A stretch of 64,000 nt of DNA from Acidobacteriota bacterium (GTDB taxonomy: Bacteria; Acidobacteriota; Vicinamibacteria; Vicinamibacterales; JAKQTR01), in contig JAPKZQ010000003.1 of assembly GCA_026393675.1 (NCBI GenBank), positions 1-64,000 of the forward strand, given 5' to 3'. Shown here one piece after another: positions 43,548 through 51,722 of the stretch. Every line of letters starts with the position of its first letter. Positions within the stretch are counted from its first letter, which is position 1. The notes beneath the pieces were generated by a model. It saw nothing but the letters and a program-made list of their open reading frames with translations. It had not been told where the DNA came from and made no database searches. The position numbers and the translations under genes were made by a program.

Positions 43548-43931
43548 ATGACGGATGCCAAGTCAGATGATTTCGACTGGGTGACTGCTCGCCATCAGTG
43601 CTCGGTAGGCATCATCTTTGAACGGTTGCGCGTCCGAACTAGCGCAGACGTCGCGCTTCGTAACAAACGGCTGGAATCTGAACGTGAGGTTGCCCCGCTG
43701 ACGGTCACTACTGACGGGGCGTCTTTCTCTGTTTTGAGGGGTCCGACGCGGGTCGTGAGGTTCATGTTGCGGGGCGAGACGATCGACGTGTCGGACGAGA
43801 AGATCCAGACTGTCATGGAAGCTACGTTAACTCTCAACGATGCGGGAGAGTGTCGGCTAAGAGTCGGCGACGAGGAATTGCTGCTGTGGCAGTTTCTGAA
43901 ACGGGCGCTTGAAACGCTGTTCTTTGGTTAG
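43548..43931 (+). CDS. Unassigned small protein of the island
   Basis: A 127-residue soluble protein with alternating beta-like stretches (APLTVTTDGASFSVLRGPTRVVRFML, CRLRVGDEELLLWQFLKRALETLFFG). A strong ggggggaat ribosome site precedes the ATG. No family recognised. It ends 2 bp from the convergent 43934 gene. Confidence 0.6.
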   Translation: MTDAKSDDFDWVTARHQCSVGIIFERLRVRTSADVALRNKRLESEREVAPLTVTTDGASFSVLRGPTRVVRFMLRGETIDVSDEKIQTVMEATLTLNDAGECRLRVGDEELLLWQFLKRALETLFFG

Positions 43932-43933
43932 CG

Positions 43934-44188
43934 TCACCGCTGGCCAGACCGAATGATGGCGTGTCTGACCATGTACTCGACCAGAATGCCGATGATGAGC
44001 GGCACGAAAGACTGGTCGTAGATTGACGACGCGCACGACGCCCATAGGATAAGTGCTGATACGAGATGACACAACCGCTGGCCCTTCTTGAGCGTTCCGT
44101 CCTGGTCGTAGTTGGTTGCGACAGCGGCGATGTGTCGCAGCCCAAGGAGCGCGACCAGCGCGATCGAGACGAACAGAACGATCCTCAC
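43934..44188 (-). CDS. Small membrane protein of the island
   Basis: An 84-residue protein starting at a GTG 4 nt after the stop of the upstream basic-peptide gene, so probably co-translated. Two or three hydrophobic segments (RIVLFVSIALVALLGLRHIAAVA, LVSALILWASCASSI, FVPLIIGILVEYMV). No family recognised. A longer frame to 44293 overlaps the upstream gene and is rejected. Confidence 0.5.
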   Translation of the reverse strand: MRIVLFVSIALVALLGLRHIAAVATNYDQDGTLKKGQRLCHLVSALILWASCASSIYDQSFVPLIIGILVEYMVRHAIIRSGQR

Positions 44189-44192
44189 GTGT

Positions 44193-44432
44193 CTAGTGTT
44201 TCTTCCACCGCGCCTGAACCGCTTTCTTGGCGATGGCGCGGCGGCGGGCAGGAGACAGGCTGGCAGCCCTCGCTTTGCCGCCCTTGGATGCACCCAAGGC
44301 TGCTAGGGCGACGGCGGCAGGATTACGGGTATCGGGTGGCGGGGCGATGACTGGAGTCTGGCCTGTCGCCTGCTGGACGACAGCAAAGGCGCGTTGGTTG
44401 GTGTCGCGGGGTAGACGTGTTCGGGTCTGCAT
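44193..44432 (-). CDS. Small basic protein with a C-terminal KKAVQARW motif
   Basis: A 79-residue protein. The C-terminal half reads NPAAVALAALGASKGGKARA followed by SLSPARRRAIAKKAVQARWKKH, a compact lysine/arginine-rich motif found in many small bacterial and phage proteins of unknown role; nucleic-acid binding is a plausible inference. The first gene of a two-gene unit with the 43934 membrane gene. TACACT (44439-44444) lies 6 nt before the ATG, so it is probably leaderless. Confidence 0.72.
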   Translation of the reverse strand: MQTRTRLPRDTNQRAFAVVQQATGQTPVIAPPPDTRNPAAVALAALGASKGGKARAASLSPARRRAIAKKAVQARWKKH

Positions 44433-44438
44433 GGATCT

Positions 44439-44444
44439 AGTGTA
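44439..44444 (-). promoter_or_regulatory. -10 box TACACT of the small basic protein gene
   Basis: It lies 6 nt before the ATG at 44432, consistent with a leaderless transcript. Confidence 0.5.
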
Positions 44445-44534
44445 CGCCGTGGCCGCGCAGATGCAACGCGCGAGAAATCGAAACTAGACCATTACCGGCG
44501 ACCCGCAGTGCTCGGAATGAGCTGGAAGTCATGG

Positions 44535-44596
44535 TATGATTAGGGTTTCCGCCCTGCGTGGTTGGGGGTCACTGAGGACCCTTCCACCAAAGGGCG
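44535..44596 (+). promoter_or_regulatory. rpmB promoter and structured leader
   Basis: TATGAT (44535-44540) predicts a start near 44547 and a 64-nt leader. The leader can fold into one long interrupted hairpin: CGCCCT (44550-44555) with AGGGCG (44591-44596), GTGG with CCAC, and GGGTC (44566-44570) with GACCC (44577-44581). This could be an autoregulatory ribosomal-protein leader; that is inference. Confidence 0.4.
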
Positions 44597-44610
44597 TCAG
44601 GTGATGACGT

Positions 44611-44826
44611 ATGGCAAAGCAATGTGAAATTTGCGGCAAGCGCCCGGTGATGGGTCGTAAGGTCAGCCACGCCCACAATGTCTCGCCGAGGCGGTTCGAG
44701 CCAAATCTGCAGACGGTCCGCGCCTCGGTCAACGGTGGCGTCAAGCGAATGCGCGTGTGCACGCGGTGCCTGCGCTCGAACAAGGTCGTCAAGGCCGCGC
44801 CTAGGACGGTTACTCCTCATGCGTGA
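44611..44826 (+). CDS. rpmB: Ribosomal protein bL28
   Basis: A 71-residue bL28 of the large subunit: [35 protein letters not shown] and [16 protein letters not shown]. The two CxxC pairs (CEIC, CTRC) mark the zinc-binding form. It overlaps ridA by 8 bp. Confidence 0.96.
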   Translation: MAKQCEICGKRPVMGRKVSHAHNVSPRRFEPNLQTVRASVNGGVKRMRVCTRCLRSNKVVKAAPRTVTPHA

Positions 44827-45196
44827 TGCCATCAGCACGACCGACGCGCCCCAGGCCATTGGCCCATACTCACAGGCCATCCGGGCCGGCAATCTGCTGT
44901 TCGCCTCTGGCCAGATTCCCATCGACCCAGTGACCGGGGCGATGGTGGCCGGTGACATCGCCGCCCAGACGCGCCGGGTCTTCGAGAACATCGCCGGCGT
45001 GCTGAAGGCGGCTGGCGGGTCGTTCGACCACGTCGTCAAGACGACGGTGTTCCTGGCCGACATGAATGATTTCGCGGCGATGAACGCGGTCTACGGCGAG
45101 TTTTTCGCGGCGCCGGCGCCGGCCCGTTCGACGGTCCAGGTTGCGCGGCTCCCGCGCGATGCGCGCGTCGAAATCGAGATCGTCGCCGTTCTCTGA
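44819..45196 (+). CDS. ridA: RidA family enamine/imine deaminase
   Basis: A 125-residue RidA (YjgF/YER057c) protein that hydrolyses reactive enamines such as 2-aminoacrylate. Visible are [25 protein letters not shown], and [20 protein letters not shown] with the arginine that binds the substrate carboxylate. The ATG lies within the rpmB end, so the two are probably translated together. Confidence 0.94.
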   Translation: MRDAISTTDAPQAIGPYSQAIRAGNLLFASGQIPIDPVTGAMVAGDIAAQTRRVFENIAGVLKAAGGSFDHVVKTTVFLADMNDFAAMNAVYGEFFAAPAPARSTVQVARLPRDARVEIEIVAVL

Positions 45197-45211
45197 TTCG
45201 GGACACCAAGT

Positions 45212-47395
45212 TCAGAACGTCCCCTGTCCGCTGCTGGTCGGCACAGCCCGAGTCCGATCGACCGCGATCACGCCCTTCACACTCTTCAGCGACTTCATCA
45301 CCTTCTCCAGGTGTTTCAGGTCGCTGATTTCCACAGTGACCTTGATCCAGCCGCGCTGTTGTTCGTCGGTACGCGCGTCGATGTCGATGATGTTGGTGTT
45401 GACCCCGGTGATCCGCGCGCTGACCTCGGCAATGATGCCCTTCCGGTCCTCGACCTCCACCGTCAGCCTGACGGTATAGCGCCCGGACTCCTTGCCCTTG
45501 TCCCATTCGACGTCGATCCGGCGCTCCGGGTCGTACATCAGGTTGGTCACGTTGGGACAGGTGGCGGAGTGCACCGACACACCCTTGCCGCGCGTGATGT
45601 AGCCCACGATCTTCTCACCGCGAATCGGATTACAGCATCGGGCTCGGACCACCAGCAGGTCATCGGCGCCAAGGACCTTGATCTGGTCGCCGCCGAGGCC
45701 AATCGCCCGCTTGACGGCCGCCGTCACAGCCGACTCGCGTTTCTCCTTAAGCGAATCCGCGGGAACAGCCTTGGTGAGGACCTGTCGGGCCCCAACCTTG
45801 CCATAACCAATCGCCGCGAAGAGATCCTCGGCCTTCGGCACGCCCCATTCCGGGGCGATCCGGTCGAGCAGGTCCTCATCAAACAAGGTCTTCAGGTTGA
45901 CACCGAAACGCCGCGCCTCCTTCTCGAGCAGCTTCCGGCCGAGGTCGACGGCCCGCTCTTTCTCCTCCCCGTGCAGGAATTGTTTGATCTTGTTTCGTGC
46001 ACGGGTCGTGACGACGTAGTTCAGCCAGTCGCGGTTGGGCTTGTGTTTGGGGTTGGTGACAATCTCGATGATGTCGCCGTTCCTGAGTCGCGTGCGCAGC
46101 GGCATCATCTTGCCGTTGATGCGCGCGCCGATGCAGCGATGCCCGACGTCGGTGTGAATCGTGTAGGCGAAATCGATGATCGACGAATCGCGGGGAAGCG
46201 ACTTCACCTGACCCTTTGGTGTGAAGGTGTAGACCTCTCCAGGATACAGATCGACCTTGAGATTCTGGATGAACTCCTGCGGGTCCCGCACTTCCTGCTG
46301 CCACTCGAGCAGTTGCCGCAGCCACTGGAAGTACCGCTCGTCGTTGGCGGCGCCGACGCGGCCTTCCTTGTACTTCCAGTGCGACGCGATGCCTTCCTCA
46401 GCCTGACGGTGCATTTCCTCGGTCCGGATTTGCACCTCGAACGGGATCCCGAGGGCGCTGATGACGGAGGTGTGGAGCGATTGGTACCCGTTGGGCCGCG
46501 GCATCGCGATGAAGTCCTTGATGCGACCCGGCACCGGCGGCCACGCGTGATGAATGATGCCCAGGCTGGCGTAGCAGTCCTTGACGGTCTTCGTGATGAT
46601 GCGGACCGCCAGAAAGTCGTAGACCTGCTCCAGCTCAATCTTCTGGCGCTTCAGTTTCTCGTTAATGCTGTAGAGCCGCTTGATCCGCCCGTCGATCGCC
46701 ACGATGGGAATCTCGGCCTCGCGGATCTTGGTCTCGACCGTGCGGACGAGCTCCTCGACCATGCCCTCGGTCGCCTTGCGGCGCTTCTCCACGCGGATCT
46801 TGAGCGCCTCGTAGGCATCCGGCTCCAGGTGCCGGAACGACAGATCTTCGAGTTCGTTCTTCAGCCGGCTCATCCCGAGGCGGTTGGCGATCGGCGCGTA
46901 GATGTCGAGGGTTTCCTGTGCCGTCCGGGTCCGGCGGTCTTCGGGCATGTACTGGAGCGTCCGCATGTTGTGCATGCGGTCGGCGAGCTTCACCAGGATG
47001 ACCCTGATGTCGTCGACCATCGCCAGCAGCATCTTGCGGAAGTTCTCGGCCTGGCGTTCCGCGCTGGACGAAAATGGGATGGCGCCGATCTTGGTCACCC
47101 CTTCGACCAGGTGCGCGACTTCCGGGCCAAACAGCTCCTGGATCCGTTCGACCGTGGTCAGGGTGTCTTCCACCACGTCGTGAAGCAGGCCCGCGATGAT
47201 GGCCGCGGGGTCGAGCTTCAGATCCGCCAGAAAGTAGGCGACTTCGAGCGGATGGACCAGGTAGGGCTCCCCCGATCGGCGAACCTGTCCCTTGTGCGCA
47301 AACGCCGAGAACACGTACGCCCGGCGCAGTTGCTCGATGTCGGCTTCCGGGATGTAGGCCTGGGCGCGTTCGACTAGGTCTTCGAATCGAATCAT
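45212..47395 (-). CDS. Bifunctional (p)ppGpp synthetase/hydrolase
   Basis: A 727-residue RelA/SpoT homologue. Order: HD hydrolase (HPLEVAYFLADLKLDPAAIIAGLLHDVVEDT, about 45-75), synthetase (YDFLAVRIIT, GYQSLHTSVISALGIPFEVQIRTEEMH, about 255-330), TGS (VYTFTPKGQVKSLPRDSSIIDFAYTIH), a helical region with the conserved CCNPIRGEKIVGYITRGKGVSVH, and a C-terminal ACT domain. The intact HD motif implies hydrolase activity, so this is a Rel-type bifunctional enzyme. It is convergent with ridA, 15 bp apart. Confidence 0.95.
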   Translation of the reverse strand: MIRFEDLVERAQAYIPEADIEQLRRAYVFSAFAHKGQVRRSGEPYLVHPLEVAYFLADLKLDPAAIIAGLLHDVVEDTLTTVERIQELFGPEVAHLVEGVTKIGAIPFSSSAERQAENFRKMLLAMVDDIRVILVKLADRMHNMRTLQYMPEDRRTRTAQETLDIYAPIANRLGMSRLKNELEDLSFRHLEPDAYEALKIRVEKRRKATEGMVEELVRTVETKIREAEIPIVAIDGRIKRLYSINEKLKRQKIELEQVYDFLAVRIITKTVKDCYASLGIIHHAWPPVPGRIKDFIAMPRPNGYQSLHTSVISALGIPFEVQIRTEEMHRQAEEGIASHWKYKEGRVGAANDERYFQWLRQLLEWQQEVRDPQEFIQNLKVDLYPGEVYTFTPKGQVKSLPRDSSIIDFAYTIHTDVGHRCIGARINGKMMPLRTRLRNGDIIEIVTNPKHKPNRDWLNYVVTTRARNKIKQFLHGEEKERAVDLGRKLLEKEARRFGVNLKTLFDEDLLDRIAPEWGVPKAEDLFAAIGYGKVGARQVLTKAVPADSLKEKRESAVTAAVKRAIGLGGDQIKVLGADDLLVVRARCCNPIRGEKIVGYITRGKGVSVHSATCPNVTNLMYDPERRIDVEWDKGKESGRYTVRLTVEVEDRKGIIAEVSARITGVNTNIIDIDARTDEQQRGWIKVTVEISDLKHLEKVMKSLKSVKGVIAVDRTRAVPTSSGQGTF

Positions 47396-47521
47396 GACGG
47401 ATGGTGTCTAATTGTTGACAGGTGTCTTTGTGCCCGCCCAGGCACCATCATAGGGACGGGTTCCGTGGGCGGTCAAGGAAGACGGGTTTCCGGCCCAATT
47501 GAGCGGGGCGCGTGTCGCTCG

Positions 47522-47547
47522 CCCGCCGTAGCCTTGGCGAAGGCGGG
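47522..47547 (+). repeat. CCCGCC-gtagccttggcgaa-GGCGGG palindrome
   Basis: Six-base inverted arms. The loop gtagccttggcg is shared with the palindrome inserted inside the element at 24957-25036. Confidence 0.65.
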
Positions 47548-47551
47548 TTGC

Positions 47552-47581
47552 TTGACTCACTTGTTTTCGGTTCACTATACT
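47552..47581 (+). promoter_or_regulatory. Sigma-70-type promoter of the TPR lipoprotein gene
   Basis: TTGACT (47552-47557) and TATACT (47576-47581) with an 18-bp spacer. Predicted start near 47588 gives a leader of about 140 nt before the ATG at 47728. Confidence 0.7.
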
Positions 47582-47727
47582 GGCCCGGCTCGGGGGTTTG
47601 CCCTTCCCGCGACCATGGGGGCGCAGGGCCTTCGGGACGGCTGGGTGTCTTTACAATCTGTTCTGATTCCGATGGCCGGTTCCGGCCGCTTCAAGCCGCG
47701 CGGCGCGCGTAAGGCAAGGGGGACACA

Positions 47728-48675
47728 ATGTTGAGGGGATTCTGGCGGGGCGCATCACTGGCGATTCTCGTGGGGCTGGCCCTGTCGCTGGTTGCGTGCA
47801 GCCAGTTCGGTAAGCTTCAGGCGAAACGGGCGTTCAAGGACGCCAACGTGCAGTACCAGCAGCAGGAGTACAAGAAGGCGTCGAAGCTGTACGAGGAGGC
47901 GGTCGCCGCCGACCCCGAGATGTCGCTGGCCTATTTCTACCTGGCCAACAGCTACGACAACATGTACAAGCCGGCTCGCAAGGGTGAGAAAGAGAACGAC
48001 GAGTACCTGGCCAAGGCCATCGAGAACTACAGGAAGGCTTCGGAGAAGGAAACGGACCCGAAGTACCGCAAGCTCGCCCTCGAGTTCCTCGTGTCCGCGT
48101 ACGGGGCCGACAAGATGAACGATCCCTCCCAGGCGATGCCCATCGTCGAGAAGATGATCCAGGTCGACCCCCAGGACACTGACGGTTACTTCCGCCTCGC
48201 CAAAATCCACGAAGACGCAGGCGAGTACGACAAGGCCGAGGCCATCCTGCTCAAGGCCAAGGAAGCGCGGCCAAACGACCCGATGGTCTACCTCCAGCTT
48301 GGCGGGTTCTACAATCGGCAGGAGGAATTCGGAAAGACCATCGAGGCGCTGACGCAGCGGGCCGCCATCGAGCCGAACAACCCGGAGGCCTACTACACGA
48401 TTGCGACCTACTACTGGGAAAAGGCCTATAAGGACTTCCGCCTCAAGGAACCGGAAAAGAAGGACTTCGTAGCGAAGGGCATGACCGCGATCGACAAGGC
48501 CCTCCAGATCAAGCCCGACTACATGGACGCCATCATCTACAAGGGGCTCCTGCTCCGCCTCCAGGCAACGTTCGAGAAGGACGCCGCCAGGCAGACGGCA
48601 TTGATCAAGGAAGCTGAGAAGCTCCAGGCTCAGGCGAAGGAACTGCAAAAGAAGAAGGTGTCGGGCGTCAAGTAG
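47728..48675 (+). CDS. TPR-repeat lipoprotein
   Basis: A 315-residue lipoprotein. The signal peptide ends in the lipobox LVAC (about residues 21-24), to be processed by Lgt and LspA, both encoded at 23.5-24.9 kb. The mature part is about five TPR units (NVQYQQQEYKKASKLYEEAVAADPEMSLAYFYLANSYDN, DTDGYFRLAKIHEDAGEYDKAEAILLKAKEARPNDP and others). Likely an outer-membrane-linked scaffold; the partner is unknown. aagggggac precedes the ATG. Confidence 0.85.
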   Translation: MLRGFWRGASLAILVGLALSLVACSQFGKLQAKRAFKDANVQYQQQEYKKASKLYEEAVAADPEMSLAYFYLANSYDNMYKPARKGEKENDEYLAKAIENYRKASEKETDPKYRKLALEFLVSAYGADKMNDPSQAMPIVEKMIQVDPQDTDGYFRLAKIHEDAGEYDKAEAILLKAKEARPNDPMVYLQLGGFYNRQEEFGKTIEALTQRAAIEPNNPEAYYTIATYYWEKAYKDFRLKEPEKKDFVAKGMTAIDKALQIKPDYMDAIIYKGLLLRLQATFEKDAARQTALIKEAEKLQAQAKELQKKKVSGVK

Positions 48676-48708
48676 ACGCCGGCCAGACACCGCTACTAGA
48701 CGACCTCG

Positions 48709-48741
48709 GGGGCCGTCCCGGCTAGTGGCTGGGACGGCCCC
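48709..48741 (+). terminator. Hairpin after the TPR lipoprotein gene
   Basis: GGGGCCGTCCC and GGGACGGCCCC form an 11-bp stem with an 11-nt loop, 34 nt after the stop. There is no following T-run, so intrinsic termination is uncertain. Confidence 0.4.
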
Positions 48742-48862
48742 TGGACTGTACAGGGGATTAGGATTGGGGGTTAGGCATTGGGGGCAGCCGTGCACCGGGC
48801 GAGTTCCTGGGAACGCCGGGCGCCCCTTCGAGTTCCCTCAGGGCTGGCAGCCCGGCACGTGT

Positions 48863-48893
48863 CCAGGCCACGCTGGAGCGTGGCGATCCCAGG
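48863..48893 (+). repeat. GGCC-N-GGCGATC palindrome, copy 4
   Basis: Frame ccaGGCC-ACGCT-gg-AGCGT-GGCGATCCCAGG; the stem differs from copies 1-3 but remains fully paired. Confidence 0.7.
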
Positions 48894-49022
48894 GGAGCCT
48901 GCCTGTGGTCGTCGGCGTGGCGGACGGGGTTCTGGCGCCCTAGCCCCGTACAAACAAACGGCCAGTCAACCCGCACGAAGCGGGTCAGCCGGTCGCAGAT
49001 TGAAACGCCGATGGGCTCCGGG

Positions 49023-49496
49023 CTAGTTGCCGCCGGTGTTCACGCCAGCCGCCTGGCGCATCCCCTCGGTGACGATGCCGACCTTCTCGACACCCGCACC
49101 CTTGGCGGCATCGATGACGTCGGTGATGTCACCGTAGCGCAACCGTCCGTCGCCCACGATGAACATCGTCTTGTCTTTGCGCTGCTCGAAGATGTTGCGC
49201 AGGCGCGATTCCAACTCCATGATGGTCACGTCCTGCTTGTTCACCGAGATGCGCCGGTCGGCGGTGTACTCGACCACGATCTGGGTGCTCGTATCGTTGG
49301 TCTGGTCCTTGGGCTTGGTGTCGAGGGGCAGATTGATGTCGAGCCCCTTCTGCGTGAGCGGCAGCGCCGCCATGAAGATAATCAGCAGCACGAGGAGAAC
49401 GTCGATGAGCGGCGTGACGTTCATGTCCGCGCTCGCGACCAGTGCCTTCGACTTGACGTTATCCTCGGCGCCGAAATGCTTGTGGTGTGCCATCAC
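49023..49496 (-). CDS. exbD: ExbD/TolR-family proton channel component (second copy)
   Basis: A 157-residue inner-membrane protein. One N-terminal helix (MNVTPLIDVLLVLLIIFMAALPL) with the conserved Asp in PLIDVLLVLL, then a periplasmic domain. The last gene of tonB-exbB-exbD-exbD, overlapping the preceding exbD by 4 bp. It uses the proton gradient with ExbB to energise TonB. It differs from the first copy in an N-terminal His-rich tail (MMAHHKHFG). Confidence 0.9.
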   Translation of the reverse strand: MMAHHKHFGAEDNVKSKALVASADMNVTPLIDVLLVLLIIFMAALPLTQKGLDINLPLDTKPKDQTNDTSTQIVVEYTADRRISVNKQDVTIMELESRLRNIFEQRKDKTMFIVGDGRLRYGDITDVIDAAKGAGVEKVGIVTEGMRQAAGVNTGGN

Positions 49497-49924
49497 TGAC
49501 CTCCCGATGAACCGATCTTGCGTTCAGTGATGAGACCGATGTTCTCGATGTTCGCGGCCCGCAGCCGATCCATCGCCGCCATGATGGCAGAGTATGGAGC
49601 GTCCTTATCGCCCTTGATGAGAACCACCTTCTCCTTCTTGTTCTCCATCGCCTGCGTGATCTGAGTCGTCAGCTCATCCTCGCGGATCCGGAGGCCGTTG
49701 AGGTATATCTGCCTGTTCGCGTCAATCGCCACCACCGTCTGTTCCTGCGTTTCAGGTTTGTCCGCGGTGTTGGCGGCCTGCGGCAGTGTCACGGGCACGC
49801 CCTGCTGCAACATCGGCGCGATGAGCATCATGATGATCAGCAGCACCAGCATGACGTCGACCAACGGCGTGACATTGATGTCCGCCTTGAGGCCGCCCTT
49901 GCTGCTGCCCACATCCATTGACAT
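49493..49924 (-). CDS. exbD: ExbD/TolR-family proton channel component (first copy)
   Basis: A 143-residue protein with INVTPLVDVMLVLLIIMMLIAPML (membrane helix with the essential Asp) and a periplasmic domain with VVLIKGDKDAPYSAIMAAMDRLRAANI. It is third in the tonB operon. Two consecutive, divergent exbD genes suggest either a hetero-oligomeric stator or one energising a different partner. Confidence 0.9.
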   Translation of the reverse strand: MSMDVGSSKGGLKADINVTPLVDVMLVLLIIMMLIAPMLQQGVPVTLPQAANTADKPETQEQTVVAIDANRQIYLNGLRIREDELTTQITQAMENKKEKVVLIKGDKDAPYSAIMAAMDRLRAANIENIGLITERKIGSSGGQ

Positions 49925-50017
49925 AGTCGCCGTCTCCTCTGTCTAACTCCCGCATCTGCCCGCACGGCGCCCCGCGGCCCCTCTCCGGGGCCTGGCAGGA
50001 GACCGCGACGTGCACGA

Positions 50018-50692
50018 CTAGGCGGTCTTCTTGATGAAGTAGTCGACGAGCTCCGACGAAGAGTTGTCCATCTCGACGTTGAAGTAATCGATCCGGCCCG
50101 TCAGGTAGTTGTAGAACCACACCGCCGGGATGGCCACGACGAGTCCGAGCGCGGTCTCGACGAGCGCTTCCGAGATACCGGCCGACACGGACCCGAGGCC
50201 GCCCGAACCGGTGGCCGCGATGCCCTGGAAGGCCGTGATGATGCCGATGACGGTGCCGAGCAGTCCGACGAACGGCGCCGTCGCGCCGATGGTCGCCAGC
50301 GCCGCGACGCCGCGCTTGAGGTCGGAGGCCGTCAGTGCGGAGGCGCGCTGGATGGCGCGGCGCACGGTGTCGACCATGTCTTCGCGGCTCAGCGAGGACC
50401 CGCCAGTGTCAGTCTGAAACTGGTACTCGTTCAAGCCGGCCAGCACGACCTTCGCCAGATGGCTGTAACGGAATTCCTTCTTCTGCGACAACGCCACGGC
50501 CTCCTTCAGGCGGCCGTCCTTGAGGTGCTTGGCCACCTGAGGCGCATACAGCCTGGACTGCTTGCGCGCCTGCAGGAAGGTGTAAAACCGCTCGATGGCC
50601 ACGCCAAACGAAATCATGGACATGATGAACAATACCCACGCAATGGCTTTCGCGAAGTAGCCCATCTGGTTCCACATATCAATGAGGTTCAT
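50018..50692 (-). CDS. exbB: ExbB/TolQ/MotA-family proton channel
   Basis: A 224-residue membrane protein with three helices: the N-terminal AIAWVLFIMSMISFGVAIERFY, and the pair GVAALATIGATAPFVGLLGTVIGIITAFQGIA and ISEALVETALGLVVAIPAVWFYNYL. These are the classic ExbB/TolQ signature. It forms the pentameric stator around ExbD in the tonB operon. Confidence 0.93.
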   Translation of the reverse strand: MNLIDMWNQMGYFAKAIAWVLFIMSMISFGVAIERFYTFLQARKQSRLYAPQVAKHLKDGRLKEAVALSQKKEFRYSHLAKVVLAGLNEYQFQTDTGGSSLSREDMVDTVRRAIQRASALTASDLKRGVAALATIGATAPFVGLLGTVIGIITAFQGIAATGSGGLGSVSAGISEALVETALGLVVAIPAVWFYNYLTGRIDYFNVEMDNSSSELVDYFIKKTA

Positions 50693-50796
50693 GTCTCTCC
50701 ATCCTCCAGAAAACGAACGATGTTACCTGCCACTTTCACCGGGGCGCCGGCAGAAACGGCCCCCTCACCCGCATCAGTCGACACGACCGACAGGGC

Positions 50797-51513
50797 CTAC
50801 TGCAGCGTAAAGTTCACCGTCACCGTCATGATGACCGGCACCGGCACGCCGTTGAGCAGCGTCGCCGTGAACTCCCACTGGCGCACCGCCTCGAGCGCTG
50901 CCTGGTCGAGCAGCGGAATCGAGCGCAACACGCGCGCGTCTTTCACCTTGCCATCCGCCCCGATCGTCGCCTCGATGATGACGAAACCCTGCACGCGCGC
51001 TGACTGGGCGATGCTCGGGTAGATGGGATTGACGTTCTTGACCTTGGTCGGAGGACGGATATTGCCGCCCACGCGAACCGGCGCCTGCGGTGGCGGCGGT
51101 GGAGGTGGCGCTTCGGGCAGACCGCCGACGATGCCGCCAGAGACGCCGCCGGGCACTCCACCTTCAACCCCGCCGGCAACGCCGCCTTCTGGCGCTTCGA
51201 TGCCGGTCTCAGGTTTGATTTCCGACGGCGCCGTCACGGGCGCGGCCGCCGGGTTCACGTCCAGTATGGGCTTGGGCACCGCTGCCGCCGGTGGAGGCGG
51301 TGGCGGGGGTGGCGGCGGGGGTGGCGGCGGAGCCGTCACAAACGCCATCATCGCCGGTGGTGTCGGCAGAATGTCCGCCGCCATCAACGGGATGATCACC
51401 ACAAGCGCAATGATGAGCGTGTGGACGAGAATCGAGAGCGGAACGGTATACCACTTCCGGCTCCCGAGCGTAATAGAGGGGTTTGTGACGTCCCCAAACA
51501 TGTCGCGTGGCAC
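50797..51513 (-). CDS. tonB: TonB energy transducer
   Basis: A 238-residue protein. An N-terminal cytoplasmic tail and membrane anchor (LSILVHTLIIALVVIIPLMAA) are followed by a run of 14 prolines, a Gly-Gly-Val repeat linker (GGVAGGVEGGVPGGVSGG), a second Pro run, and the TonB C-terminal domain (VKNVNPIYPSIAQSARVQGFVIIEATIGADGKVKDARVL...AALEAVRQWEF). It transmits proton-motive energy to outer-membrane receptors. The GTG start has TAGGAGG upstream. First gene of the operon. Confidence 0.93.
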   Translation of the reverse strand: MPRDMFGDVTNPSITLGSRKWYTVPLSILVHTLIIALVVIIPLMAADILPTPPAMMAFVTAPPPPPPPPPPPPPPAAAVPKPILDVNPAAAPVTAPSEIKPETGIEAPEGGVAGGVEGGVPGGVSGGIVGGLPEAPPPPPPPQAPVRVGGNIRPPTKVKNVNPIYPSIAQSARVQGFVIIEATIGADGKVKDARVLRSIPLLDQAALEAVRQWEFTATLLNGVPVPVIMTVTVNFTLQ

Positions 51514-51563
51514 CGGTCTTTCCTCCTAACCTCTTCGACTCACCCGGTTGACGAGGGCGGCCG

Positions 51564-51593
51564 ATTATAGCCAGAGCCTCTTGGGGGTGTCAA
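51564..51593 (-). promoter_or_regulatory. Consensus sigma-70 promoter of the tonB operon
   Basis: TTGACA (51593-51588) and TATAAT (51569-51564) match the consensus fully, with an 18-bp spacer. Leader about 45 nt, including the aggagg ribosome site. Confidence 0.85.
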
Positions 51594-51722
51594 CGAATCC
51601 GACCACCGGGGTCGGGCTCCAGACCACCGCCTGTGAAATTAGACACCAAACATCAGAAATCGGCCATCGGCCCCGACCGGGCCAGTCGGATATCCCCCAC
51701 CAGCCCGGGATTACCTCTACAA

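Larger units (their letters stand above)
40463..44510. mobile_element. Putative 4.0-kb integrated element
   Basis: The 14-bp sequence GGCGACCCGCAGTG occurs at 40463-40476 and 44497-44510 in direct orientation. Just inside lie imperfect inverted ends: TGGTCTACTTTCAACTTCTT from 40475 and, on the other strand, TGGTCTAGTTTCGATTTCTC from 44491. Between them are seven genes, including an IS1-type transposase, with visibly lower G+C than the flanks. Boundaries are tentative because 5 nt separate the right inverted end from the direct repeat. Confidence 0.55.
47396..47727. other. Intergenic region with REP palindrome and promoter
   Basis: Holds the palindrome at 47522-47547 and the promoter at 47552-47581. 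A 66-89-codon frame here has no recognisable product. Confidence 0.5.

Noticed and set aside
45311-47377. 688-codon plus-strand open frame opposite the RelA/SpoT gene
   Set aside because: A high-GC antisense shadow: the minus-strand reading has complete HD, synthetase, TGS and ACT motifs, and the plus reading matches nothing.
48709-48741. Strong intrinsic terminator after the TPR lipoprotein gene
   Set aside because: The stem is excellent but there is no T-run, so it is listed only as a low-confidence hairpin.
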